Below are positions 49,218 to 57,252 of a stretch of DNA of 64,000 nt, in pieces. The notes beneath the pieces were generated by a model. That model had not been told where the DNA came from. It searched no databases and saw only the letters and a program-made list of their open reading frames with translations. How positions within the stretch are numbered: position 1 is the stretch's first letter; every line of letters starts with the position of its first letter. The stretch is taken from NCBI GenBank assembly GCA_963599445.1, contig CAVBWZ010000007.1:86419-150418 (forward strand), read 5' to 3'. Both the position numbers and the translations under genes were made by a program. The stretch comes from UBA9732 sp963599445. GTDB taxonomy: Bacteria > Spirochaetota > Spirochaetia > Sphaerochaetales > Sphaerochaetaceae.

Positions 49218-49724
49218 ATGGAACTTTTGAAAGCATTGCAGAAAAGAAGAAGCGTTAGGAGATTCACGGATGAAGTCGTATCCAAAGAGGACATCGACAT
49301 TCTGATGCACGCAGCCATGTCAGGTCCAAGTGCATGCAACGCAAAACCTTGGGATTTCTATGCAGTTGAAAGCGAAACAGTGCTCCAAAACCTACGCAAA
49401 ACCACAAAATATACCAATATGAACGCACCGCTGGCCATCGTTGTATGCGGAAACCTATCCCATGCGCTTCCCGCTCCACTTACCGATTTCTGGGTTCAGG
49501 ACTGCAGCGCCGCCACCGAGAACATCCTTCTTGCAGCAACGGACATTGGACTTGGAGCCGTCTGGTGTGGAATATATCCAAAAGAGGACGCCATAGGAAA
49601 CGTGAAGGAAGCCCTTGGGCTTTCAGAAGGACACATTCCACTGAACATCATCTATGTGGGACATCCAGACCAATTCCCAGAGCCACGGGACCAGTACGAC
49701 GAAAAGCACGTCCATTTGATCTGA
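49218..49724 (+). CDS. Nitroreductase-family flavoprotein
   Basis: 168 residues from ATG 49218 (AGGAGA 7 bases upstream). FMN-binding signatures: RRSVRRFTDEVV at the start, GPSACNAKPWDFYAV, and CSAATENILLAATDIGLGAV, then HIPLNIIYVGHP. Reduces quinones or nitro compounds with NAD(P)H as a dimer. Short form of the family. 37 bp before the MATE exporter, perhaps one detoxification unit. Confidence 0.92.
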   Translation: MELLKALQKRRSVRRFTDEVVSKEDIDILMHAAMSGPSACNAKPWDFYAVESETVLQNLRKTTKYTNMNAPLAIVVCGNLSHALPAPLTDFWVQDCSAATENILLAATDIGLGAVWCGIYPKEDAIGNVKEALGLSEGHIPLNIIYVGHPDQFPEPRDQYDEKHVHLI

Positions 49725-49761
49725 AACATCTGAACCGCACCAAAAGGCACTTCCAGAAACA

Positions 49762-51111
49762 ATGAGAACCAAGACAGCCAACGACTATCTTATAACCGAA
49801 AAGCCAATGAAGGCCCTGGTGAAGTTCTCCATCCCCATGATAATTGGAAACTTCTTCCAACAGGCCTACACAATCGTGGACTCGGCCATCGTGGGCCACT
49901 ACAACGGAGAGACCGCATTGGCCGCAGTGGGAGCCTCGTACGCACTCACCACAATCTTCATATTCATCGCACTTGGGGGCGGCATAGGCGCATCGGTCAT
50001 CATAAGCCAACACTTCGGCGCACGCCGATTCTCCCAAATGAAGACCGCCACCTACACCGCACTTCTCACCTTCCTTGGCCTGAGCGTCCTACTTGCAGGC
50101 TTTGGCCTTCTATTCAGTAGACCGATAATGACGAGCCTGAACACTCCAAAGGACGCCCTTGAAATTGCGGTGGTGTACCTCAACATATACTTCTACGGCC
50201 TGCCGTTCCTGTTCATGTACAACATACTGTCGTCCCTTTTCAATGCACTTGGAAAGTCCCGCATTCCGTTGTACTTCCTCATATTCTCTTCGCTTCTGAA
50301 CGTGGTTCTGGACTGGTACATGGTCGCAGTCCTTGGAATGGGGGTTCCCGGAGCTGCATACGCAACGTTCATAGCGCAGGGACTCTCCGCAATCCTGTCG
50401 TTCATAGTGTTCCTAAAGGAGATATCCCAGTACGAGGAGAAGGCCAACGGACTTTTCGATGCAGGAGAGCTTGGACACATGACAAGGATCGCCATACCTT
50501 CCATCCTGCAGCAGTCCACGGTCTCGATTGGCATGATGCTCGTGCAGTCGGTCGTGAACGGTTTTGGAACCCAAGCCCTTGCGGGATTCTCCGCTGCAAT
50601 AAGGATAGAGAACCTTTGCCTTGTCCCTTTGTCGTCCTTTGGAAACGCGCTTTCATCGTATACGGCACAGAACATAGGAGCGGACAAGAAGGATAGGGTT
50701 CCTCAAGGGTATCGGGCTGCTAACATCATGGTGGGCATCACGGCGGTTGTGATATGCGTGGTGCTGGAATTGTTCCACACGCCGATAATCTCCATGTTCC
50801 TCGATGCCTCGCCGTCGCCGGAGACAGTCGTCACAGGAGAGAACTACCTCAAGTTCATAGGTTTCTTCTTCTGCTGGGTTGGGCTCAAGATGGCGGTGGA
50901 CGGTGTCCTGAGAGGCGCAGGTGACGTGAAAATGTTCACCATTGCCAACATTGTGAACCTCTCTATACGCGTTCTGCTGTCATGGTTCGGCGCACCGGTG
51001 TGGGGAATCCAAATGGTCTGGTACGCAGTCCCAATGGGATGGTTCGCAAACTTCGTCATCTCCTACTCGGAATACAGAACAGGAAAGTGGCGAACGAAGA
51101 AGGTTGCGTAG
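49762..51111 (+). CDS. MATE-family multidrug exporter
   Basis: 449 residues, twelve predicted membrane spans in two halves, each starting with the MATE motif (KPMKALVKFSIPMIIGNFFQ and GHMTRIAIPSILQQSTVSIG). Uses Na+ or H+ to expel cationic drugs. Start ATG 49762 has only a weak site. Confidence 0.93.
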   Translation: MRTKTANDYLITEKPMKALVKFSIPMIIGNFFQQAYTIVDSAIVGHYNGETALAAVGASYALTTIFIFIALGGGIGASVIISQHFGARRFSQMKTATYTALLTFLGLSVLLAGFGLLFSRPIMTSLNTPKDALEIAVVYLNIYFYGLPFLFMYNILSSLFNALGKSRIPLYFLIFSSLLNVVLDWYMVAVLGMGVPGAAYATFIAQGLSAILSFIVFLKEISQYEEKANGLFDAGELGHMTRIAIPSILQQSTVSIGMMLVQSVVNGFGTQALAGFSAAIRIENLCLVPLSSFGNALSSYTAQNIGADKKDRVPQGYRAANIMVGITAVVICVVLELFHTPIISMFLDASPSPETVVTGENYLKFIGFFFCWVGLKMAVDGVLRGAGDVKMFTIANIVNLSIRVLLSWFGAPVWGIQMVWYAVPMGWFANFVISYSEYRTGKWRTKKVA

Positions 51112-51130
51112 GTTTTCATGCAGTCTTCTC

Positions 51131-51297
51131 GAGGAACTTTCAAAACTATGCTTTGTGTGGATTGGACATGGATTGACGAGATGGAAACCGTCTGAAGCGA
51201 CTGAGACAATACTTTGTGTATTGTGAAGTTGCTGAAGGCGAGGTTCCAGCCGTGCAGGGCATGGCCAGGACGCATGAAGGAGTTTTGAAAGTTCCTC
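51131..51297. repeat. 167-bp segment bounded by perfect 17-bp inverted repeats (MITE-like)
   Basis: Left end GAGGAACTTTCAAAACT (51131-51147) and its exact complement at 51281-51297. Inside: a hairpin GCGACT...AGTTGC with ACAATAC/GTATTGT (about 51198-51233). No coding capacity. It fills the gap between convergent MATE and methyltransferase genes. Ends resemble 46680-46721 and 59488-59520. Confidence 0.65.
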
Positions 51298-51303
51298 TCT
51301 CTC

Positions 51304-51906
51304 CTACATCTTTTCGATGACGGCCACTGCACAAGGGATGCGGCCTTCGCACAAGATGTACTTGGCGTTGCAGTAGCCTGCATCTTGGAAGAAGCGTTTG
51401 TAGGATTCGAGGGAGAACTCTCTCTTGAAGTCCGCACCTGCCTTGCCTATGGCCCCTGAGATACTGTTAGTTTTGCCCTTGCCGTTTTCGTTCATATAGG
51501 TGGGGATTATCATCCTTCCGCCCTTGCGGCACACACGGTCAAGTTCGGACAACGCCTTGTATGGCTCATCCAGAAGATGTATTACATTGGCGGCGACCAC
51601 AACGTCAAAGCTCTCGCTTGGATATTTCAAATGAAGGATGTCGCCCTTCTCGAACTTCACGTTTGGCAGGTTTCCGTATTTTTGTCTTGCCCTTCTTAGC
51701 ATGTTCTCTGAAAAGTCCGTGGCTACGAGCCTTTTGCATCTTCGTGCAATCACTCCGCTTAGAAGACCTGTTCCGCAGGCACACTCAAGAACTTCGTCAG
51801 TTGGACGAATCTCATCGGCGACGATGGAGCACAGCTTTTTGTGGGTCTTCCTGTTTATTACATTTGCAAACACGTCATAGACGCACGCAACCCTATCCCA
51901 GAACAT
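51304..51906 (-). CDS. Class I SAM-dependent methyltransferase (UbiE/MenG-like)
   Basis: 200 residues. SAM motif I VLECACGTGLLSGVIA, post-I LVATDFSENMLRRARQ, motif II-like SFDVVVAANVIHLLDEP, and RVCRKGGRMIIPTYMNE. Small methyltransferase type 11/25; substrate unknown. AAGGAGAAGG before ATG 51906. Confidence 0.88.
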   Translation of the reverse strand: MFWDRVACVYDVFANVINRKTHKKLCSIVADEIRPTDEVLECACGTGLLSGVIARRCKRLVATDFSENMLRRARQKYGNLPNVKFEKGDILHLKYPSESFDVVVAANVIHLLDEPYKALSELDRVCRKGGRMIIPTYMNENGKGKTNSISGAIGKAGADFKREFSLESYKRFFQDAGYCNAKYILCEGRIPCAVAVIEKM

Positions 51907-51933
51907 TTGGCCTTCTCCTTTGCGGCTTTTTCT

Positions 51934-52560
51934 TCAAATCAGCACAGCCAATCCAAGAAACATGATGACGTTGGCGATGTTCCCCGTCCCCACGATGCGC
52001 AGAGGGAAAAGAACAATGAACAAAGGCAATACATTGAACACACACGCCCATCTTGGCAATGTGGTCATACCCGCAACAACGGCTACGAAAAGCGATACTG
52101 CAAACACCAACAGGAAGCTGTAGCAGAAAACCATGGTGCAGGAGGTCTTCTTGAAGAACTCAACTATCGTCTGTCTTGCCTGCTCCGTCTTTCCAAGGCG
52201 GAGATAGAACCACTCCACAGCCCCACAGAACACATGGTGTGCAATGCCTGGAAGAATGGAGAGAATGCAGCTTATAAGCATGATGGTTGAAAGAACATGA
52301 GAGAACTGTCCCATCCATACACCTACCGCCAAATATCCAGGAAACGCTACCGTAAGGGCGAACGTTCCCAAGACCATGGACACCATCGGCTTCTTCGGAT
52401 CCGTGTTTCCCATGACAGAGGAAAGCCTTGCATTATCCTGCAGGTCCTTGAAACCAAAACGTCCTCCATCCAAGTACGTGATTATCCAATCGCAACGCCA
52501 AAGTGCAATATGTCCAACACAAGCCAAAAGCAACAGAACCTTCGTGGTGACAATCGTCAT
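51934..52560 (-). CDS. Membrane protein resembling DUF6796
   Basis: 208 residues, six or so predicted spans, e.g. TIMLISCILSILPGIAHHV, MVFCYSFLLVFAVSLFVAVV, VFNVLPLFIVLFPLRIVG. The stretch LPRWACVFNVLPLFIVLFPL and the following GTGNIANVIMFLGL match my memory of DUF6796. No function known. 27 bp upstream of the methyltransferase, same strand. Confidence 0.7.
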   Translation of the reverse strand: MTIVTTKVLLLLACVGHIALWRCDWIITYLDGGRFGFKDLQDNARLSSVMGNTDPKKPMVSMVLGTFALTVAFPGYLAVGVWMGQFSHVLSTIMLISCILSILPGIAHHVFCGAVEWFYLRLGKTEQARQTIVEFFKKTSCTMVFCYSFLLVFAVSLFVAVVAGMTTLPRWACVFNVLPLFIVLFPLRIVGTGNIANVIMFLGLAVLI

Positions 52561-52666
52561 GTTCCAACCCCTTTCAAGTTAGTCAAATCTAACCACAGTG
52601 TAATGAAAAGCAGGTCCGGAAGTCAAACAAACAAGACCTGCTGCAATGAAAGGTACAAAACCGTTT

Positions 52667-54946
52667 CTATCTTTCGTTGACTAGATGGATTTCAACTTCC
52701 TGTCCGGAAACAGCCGTGAAACCATAGGCAAAAACCCATTTACCGTTATCACCTCCATTAGAGAAGGAACCCCCTCTACTGTATGCTCCAGGAATCAATC
52801 TAACAGTACTCGGCTTTCCGGAAAGTTCAATCAAGTATCTTTCGTTATCGAGCCATATTATTGGATATTTGCCAGAATACTCATCAGTGAAATCGAAATC
52901 ATAAACAAGATTTCCTATTGCAGGTTCGACATCATTTGCAGGAACAAGTTTCAGGACGATTTTCGTGACGTTATCTTCAACAGAGGAAGATGCCTCTACG
53001 AAGAAAGAGGTACCTCGTACCACATATACGGACAAAACATCCCCTTTGGAAGTATTATTTACGAACAATTCATCAGAGAGAGTTCCAAAAAATCCAAATT
53101 TTGCGTCTTCACCGTCTCCAATTCTATACAAAGCCTTCAGATACTCAGGAAAAACAAATCCGTTGGTATCTACAGTTATGGAACATAAAGATGTTTGGAT
53201 CTCGACTCCTACGTCTTTGTAGGGAATAGCCTCTCTAGTCAGATTCACTGTGTTATTTCCGTCTACAAGATTTGCAGAGCCAACAAATCGATAATCTCCC
53301 ATTGTTTCACTATACAATTCAAATGAATACTCTCCTGTGAACCAGTCCATCGTAAAATCGTTATCTTTTGACAACATCCAATCAAAAGCTTCGCCATTTG
53401 CATAACCAGAGAAAGATAAGCAAGTCAGATCCACATCTTCAGGAAATTCAAACTTGGTTGTCGAATAAGGTCTATTGGTCACATCGACCTTCACAGTCTC
53501 ACCGGCAGAAACAACAACTTCGGAAGGCTCAATATCGCAACAGTAGACTTTAGAATTGTAACCTATATGGGAACCTTGCGAATAAGAACCTTCTTCAACC
53601 TTAATAACTCTGGAAGACATATCGTTGGCAATAGTCACAAGGCCTCGAAATTCAGAAGAGTATAAAACAAAGGCGATGCTCGAATATTGACCAAGGGTAT
53701 ATCTTTGGTTGAATGAAAATTCAACATAACCACAATCCTGAACCTCTCTATCGAGGACAACATATATTATAGTTTTGCCTTGTTCTTCTTCATGAACCTC
53801 TAGATAATAGTAGTACTCTCCGGTGTTTTTCACATCGAAAGACAGATTCGTCTTTTCTTCAAAGTTTCTTACAATATGCAAAAGGTTAGAATGAAACATT
53901 GCAATTTCATTGCCTTCTGCCAACATCGAGATATTCACATCGCTGGGAATCAAGACATCCCCAACCACCCAAAACTCGACCTCTCCTTCGACTTCAATGG
54001 AGGTTATGCGGTCTACGACACTAAATGTCTTGGATTCAGACCAAACGAGGGAATTCTTCACAACAAAGAAAGAAACTGTATGTTCTCCTTCCTCAAAACT
54101 CGTCATATTCAGGGATAAATCCGCATAGAGACCGGCATCTCCTTGCTTGGTTCCATCCACCACCCAGAAGCAAGTGTAGTCTTTAAGGTCTTCGACAACT
54201 GCGGATACTGTCAAAGAATCTTCCTTAGAGAGCGTCGTCGAACTCAATGAAAGTGCAATCTTTGGAGTTTTGACAATGTCGTTTACAATCTTAAGCGTTC
54301 CATCGCTTTCAAGCGTAAACTTTGCTTCAAGACCGGTAGTGTACCCGGCAACGATTCTACAGGTATCCATTATAAGAACCTTGTTGGTATCGGTTCTGGT
54401 TATAGTAAATCTATAGAAACCATTCGCAACGTTCTTTTCAGTTGCATACTTTCCATCCTCATAAGTCAAATCGGAACTGAAAACCTCATCACCATCGGCC
54501 TTGAAAAGTTGGAGCCTCAACGTATAGCCTTCGTTTCCTTGAATCAACACCTTGAACGTTCCGTCCCCTGTCGTTTCATGGACATTTACAGTAACTGAAT
54601 TGGCTCCTGTCGTTACGGTGCAGTCTTGGGTACCGGAACCTATAACGAGGCCATCTCTGTTCAACGCATAGACTGTAATGACGTAGTTCCCTACAGGAAA
54701 AGAGCCTTCGTAAGCGGCATTGGAAAGAGGAACAACCGTGTCCAAGACGACATCTTCAGAAGAACTTCCTTTTCGCATGACAATACCGTATTCAACGGTA
54801 TCCATCGAAATGCTTTCAATCCCCTTCGGGATACTGGAACTGACTGAAATTTTGACTTTTCCAGTTTCAGACACATTGCCATTGCACCCGACAAAAGAAA
54901 CCAAAGCAGCTACCAGCAGAAGCAAAACAAGATAATTGCGTTTCAT
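52667..54946 (-). CDS. Large surface lipoprotein with Ig-like repeats
   Basis: 759 residues from ATG 54946 (GGGGAGA upstream). Signal peptide 1-21 ending in VSFVGCN, a plausible spirochaete lipobox. The rest is beta-rich, with repeated bacterial Ig-like stretches (FKVLIQGNEGYTLRLQLFK, TLSKEDSLTVSAVVEDLKD, EGEHTVSFFVVKNSLVWSES). A+T-richer than neighbours, suggesting transfer or surface variation. Possibly an adhesin or carbohydrate-binding surface protein; not identified further. Confidence 0.8.
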   Translation of the reverse strand: MKRNYLVLLLLVAALVSFVGCNGNVSETGKVKISVSSSIPKGIESISMDTVEYGIVMRKGSSSEDVVLDTVVPLSNAAYEGSFPVGNYVITVYALNRDGLVIGSGTQDCTVTTGANSVTVNVHETTGDGTFKVLIQGNEGYTLRLQLFKADGDEVFSSDLTYEDGKYATEKNVANGFYRFTITRTDTNKVLIMDTCRIVAGYTTGLEAKFTLESDGTLKIVNDIVKTPKIALSLSSTTLSKEDSLTVSAVVEDLKDYTCFWVVDGTKQGDAGLYADLSLNMTSFEEGEHTVSFFVVKNSLVWSESKTFSVVDRITSIEVEGEVEFWVVGDVLIPSDVNISMLAEGNEIAMFHSNLLHIVRNFEEKTNLSFDVKNTGEYYYYLEVHEEEQGKTIIYVVLDREVQDCGYVEFSFNQRYTLGQYSSIAFVLYSSEFRGLVTIANDMSSRVIKVEEGSYSQGSHIGYNSKVYCCDIEPSEVVVSAGETVKVDVTNRPYSTTKFEFPEDVDLTCLSFSGYANGEAFDWMLSKDNDFTMDWFTGEYSFELYSETMGDYRFVGSANLVDGNNTVNLTREAIPYKDVGVEIQTSLCSITVDTNGFVFPEYLKALYRIGDGEDAKFGFFGTLSDELFVNNTSKGDVLSVYVVRGTSFFVEASSSVEDNVTKIVLKLVPANDVEPAIGNLVYDFDFTDEYSGKYPIIWLDNERYLIELSGKPSTVRLIPGAYSRGGSFSNGGDNGKWVFAYGFTAVSGQEVEIHLVNER

Positions 54947-55100
54947 TTGAGTCTCCCCTTGGAAAATGATAGGAAACACCATCCTCCAAGGCCAAGCTTA
55001 CCCCCCCATCACAAATCGTCAAGAGAAACATCCCTGTCATGTTATGCACCTCATTTTACGTTAACTTCAAAGGGGGCTGTTGGGACGCTTGGGGCTTATT

Positions 55101-55236
55101 AGACCGTTGGAGCTGTTGAATACCGTTGAATTTCAGACGAGCCAGAGCGTTCTAGATAGTGCCTGATAGTGCCTAAGCGCGCCTGAGTGTACCTGATAGC
55201 ACCTAAGGTCCCGAATCCTCAAAAACTAGACCGTTT
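55101..55236. repeat. Degenerate 9- and 10-bp tandem array (locus E)
   Basis: Seven 10-bp units in phase (55141-55210): GCCAGAGCGT, TCTAGATAGT, GCCTGATAGT, GCCTAAGCGC, GCCTGAGTGT, ACCTGATAGC, ACCTAAGGTC. Looser 9-10-bp units around 55101-55140. Reverse complement of the units (CAGGTACACT and the like) and the following CCCGAATCCT...AGACCGTTT align with locus A at 19.9-20.0 kb. Confidence 0.85.
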
Positions 55237-55521
55237 GAAGCAACTTGAGGTTTCAAGGAAGAGTTCCTCCATTTGCCTTCTTATGCACATGGTTTATATC
55301 CTTCCAATCTAAAGTCTATTTTATTTTAGCAAGGCTTTGTATATAAGACAAACCTTTTTGAGCCAATAGAGGTAATTTGGTTAGCAACTCCATATATGAC
55401 AAACAAATGATTACAAGTCTTTTAATATGAAAGTTTGATGGAAACAATAATACGCAGGTTTGCAAAGAGCTCAAATTCCAACAATACGCGGGTTTAAACG
55501 GGTTTGAAAGGGAAACCTCAA
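55237..55521. other. Gap between locus E and the GNAT gene
   Basis: A+T-rich; a 78-codon minus-strand frame (55316-55552) overlaps the acetyltransferase end and has no ribosome-binding site. I see no RNA gene or clear promoter. Confidence 0.4.
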
Positions 55522-56046
55522 TCAAACGAAGCGGTACTCCATACCGCAGCAATGGGAGTCAACTTCATTTTGGAGGTAGTCGAAACCCTCTTTAGAAACA
55601 ATCTGGAAACCGCACTTGCGATGCGTCCTTAGAGATGGTTCGTTTCGTTTTGAGACGCAGTCGCAAAGAACGAATGGGCCACCGGCCTTGAGCCTCCCAA
55701 TTACCTCGTGCAGCAACTTTGAGGCATAGCCTTTTAGCCTAAAGGAAGGATGGGTTTCAAGGGCTTCCAAGTAGTAGCGACGGCATTCACAGTCCTCAAC
55801 GATGGATAACCGCAAGGCGCTGACCCAAGAGCCCGTCTCTTCAAGAATGTAATAGGAGGAGTTTGGACGCACAAAGAAATCGGTCTTGAGGAATTTAAGG
55901 AAGTTTTCTTCGACCAATGCAAGTGCTGCTCTCTTGTCGGACATGTCTGGATAGAAGTAGTCCACGTTTTCACGATTGCTCTCTGCGTAGATATCCATGA
56001 GTTTCCTTGCATCGATGTCATTGTATGAAGTGATTTCAATCAGCAT
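55522..56046 (-). CDS. GNAT-family N-acetyltransferase
   Basis: 174 residues, start overlapping the NUDIX stop by 7 bp. Acetyl-CoA site LEALETHPSFRLKGYASKLL (RxxGxA). N-terminal half carries the substrate side (YILEETGSWVSALRLSIVED). Substrate unknown. Probably coupled to the NUDIX hydrolase. Confidence 0.85.
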   Translation of the reverse strand: MLIEITSYNDIDARKLMDIYAESNRENVDYFYPDMSDKRAALALVEENFLKFLKTDFFVRPNSSYYILEETGSWVSALRLSIVEDCECRRYYLEALETHPSFRLKGYASKLLHEVIGRLKAGGPFVLCDCVSKRNEPSLRTHRKCGFQIVSKEGFDYLQNEVDSHCCGMEYRFV

Positions 56047-56558
56047 AGAAGTCCATCCTCAATGAGCCTTTCAAGAACCAAGGCTTCACGCTCCAACATG
56101 ACGGGATTCTTGGGACCATGGTCATGTGTGCGATTGACAACGATGGCCTGTTTTGGGGTAATCCACTCCAAAGTGAACCGCTCATCCTTCTCATAGGCAT
56201 CCAAATGCTGCGATACGACTTCAGACTTGGCATCACAGATGTAGTAAAGATTGTCCTGTACGAAGATGTCTATGCCCTCTTGGTCGCTCTTAGACACACG
56301 ATGTACGTTGCCATACTCTTTTATGGAAGAAGGAACAACTACAAGACCGGCCTCTTCGTGGGTTTCACGAATGAGGGCCTGTTCGTTGGACTCTCCTTGT
56401 TCTATTCCGCCACCTGGAAACTTGTAGTAGTCGTATTTGAGGCTGTGGACCATTCCAACCCTGCCGTCCTTGATTATGATTGCACGGACCGACGGGCGGG
56501 AGAATACATGTTCAGTGCTGGTGTAATCCTTTGTATCCAAATTGAATAGAAGCCGCAT
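56040..56558 (-). CDS. NUDIX hydrolase
   Basis: 172 residues from ATG 56558; a longer frame reaches 56624 but the start at 56558 fits the promoter. NUDIX box GGGIEQGESNEQALIRETHEEAG (GX5EX7REUXEEXGU pattern) shown by GGGIEQGESN and RETHEEAGL. N-terminal RAIIIKDGRVGMVHSLKY. Hydrolyses nucleoside diphosphate derivatives. Start is 7 bp from the -10 box, so possibly leaderless. Confidence 0.88.
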   Translation of the reverse strand: MRLLFNLDTKDYTSTEHVFSRPSVRAIIIKDGRVGMVHSLKYDYYKFPGGGIEQGESNEQALIRETHEEAGLVVVPSSIKEYGNVHRVSKSDQEGIDIFVQDNLYYICDAKSEVVSQHLDAYEKDERFTLEWITPKQAIVVNRTHDHGPKNPVMLEREALVLERLIEDGLLC

Positions 56559-56565
56559 GGGGCTA

Positions 56566-56594
56566 AGCATAATGGAAAATGCAGAAAGCATCAA
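56566..56594 (-). promoter_or_regulatory. Promoter of the NUDIX-GNAT operon
   Basis: Minus strand TTGATG (56594-56589), 17-bp spacer, TATGCT (56571-56566). The ATG at 56558 follows 7 bp later. Confidence 0.6.
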
Positions 56595-56640
56595 CACGAA
56601 GGCAAATAACACAAAATACAGCAAATATAAAGCAAAACAT

Positions 56641-56669
56641 TTGACTTTGCTTTACATTTGTCCTATTCT
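56641..56669 (+). promoter_or_regulatory. Promoter of the DinJ/YoeB-type module
   Basis: TTGACT (56641-56646), 17-bp spacer, TATTCT (56664-56669), 20 bp before ATG 56690. Confidence 0.7.
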
Positions 56670-56689
56670 CAAATCAGAGAGGAAGAAAA

Positions 56690-56950
56690 ATGGCACAGGC
56701 AATGGTGAATTTCAGAATGGATGAAGACCTAAAGAAAAACATGGAAAAGGTTTGCAAAGAGATGGGGCTTTCGATGACATCGGCCTTCACGATATTTGCA
56801 ACGAAGGTCTCAAGGGAAGGAAGGATTCCGTTTGAAATCTCCGTAGACCCGTTCTATGATAGAAAAAACATGTACGAACTTGAAAAAAGGATAGAAGACA
56901 TAAAGGAAGGCAAGACGCAGTTTCAGGAGCATGAACTTATAAAGGATTGA
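56690..56950 (+). CDS. RelB/DinJ-family antitoxin
   Basis: 86 residues; GAGAGGAAG before ATG 56690. N-terminal AMVNFRMDEDLKKNMEKVC then MGLSMTSAFTIFATKV is the DinJ/RelB ribbon-helix-helix; DRKNMYELEKRIEDIKEGKT and the acidic tail bind the toxin. Followed within 3 bp by the toxin gene. Confidence 0.92.
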   Translation: MAQAMVNFRMDEDLKKNMEKVCKEMGLSMTSAFTIFATKVSREGRIPFEISVDPFYDRKNMYELEKRIEDIKEGKTQFQEHELIKD

Positions 56951-56952
56951 AT

Positions 56953-57216
56953 ATGAAATTCTTATGGCAGGAAAAAGCCTGGAAGGAATACGTTGATTGG
57001 CAGAAAGTCGATAAAAAGACACTAAGAAGAATCAATGTGCTACTGGAAGACATTTCTCGCAATGGATACAGAAGCAAAGGAAAGCCAGAACCTCTTTCCG
57101 GAAACCTTTCAGGATGGTGGAGCGTGAGAATAGATTCCTGCAACAGGATAGTGTTCAGAATATCTGAAAAAAACATCGAAATCCTTCAATGTGGCACACA
57201 CTATAGGACGAGTTAA
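56953..57216 (+). CDS. yoeB: YoeB/Txe-family mRNA interferase toxin
   Basis: 87 residues from ATG 56953. MKFLWQEKAWKEYVDWQKVD, then KGKPEPLSGNLSGWWSVRID and NRIVFRISEKNIEILQCGTH, ending HYRTS: the signature of YoeB (E, R, H and terminal Tyr-containing tail). Ribosome-dependent mRNA cleavage. Partner of the DinJ-like antitoxin, an uncommon RelB/DinJ + YoeB pairing. Confidence 0.93.
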   Translation: MKFLWQEKAWKEYVDWQKVDKKTLRRINVLLEDISRNGYRSKGKPEPLSGNLSGWWSVRIDSCNRIVFRISEKNIEILQCGTHYRTS

Positions 57217-57252
57217 TTCACACGAGTTGGTTCGCAACTGTTGAAAAGACCG

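Noticed and set aside
55316..55552. 78-codon minus-strand frame
   Set aside because: Overlaps the end of the GNAT gene, no ribosome-binding site, no family.
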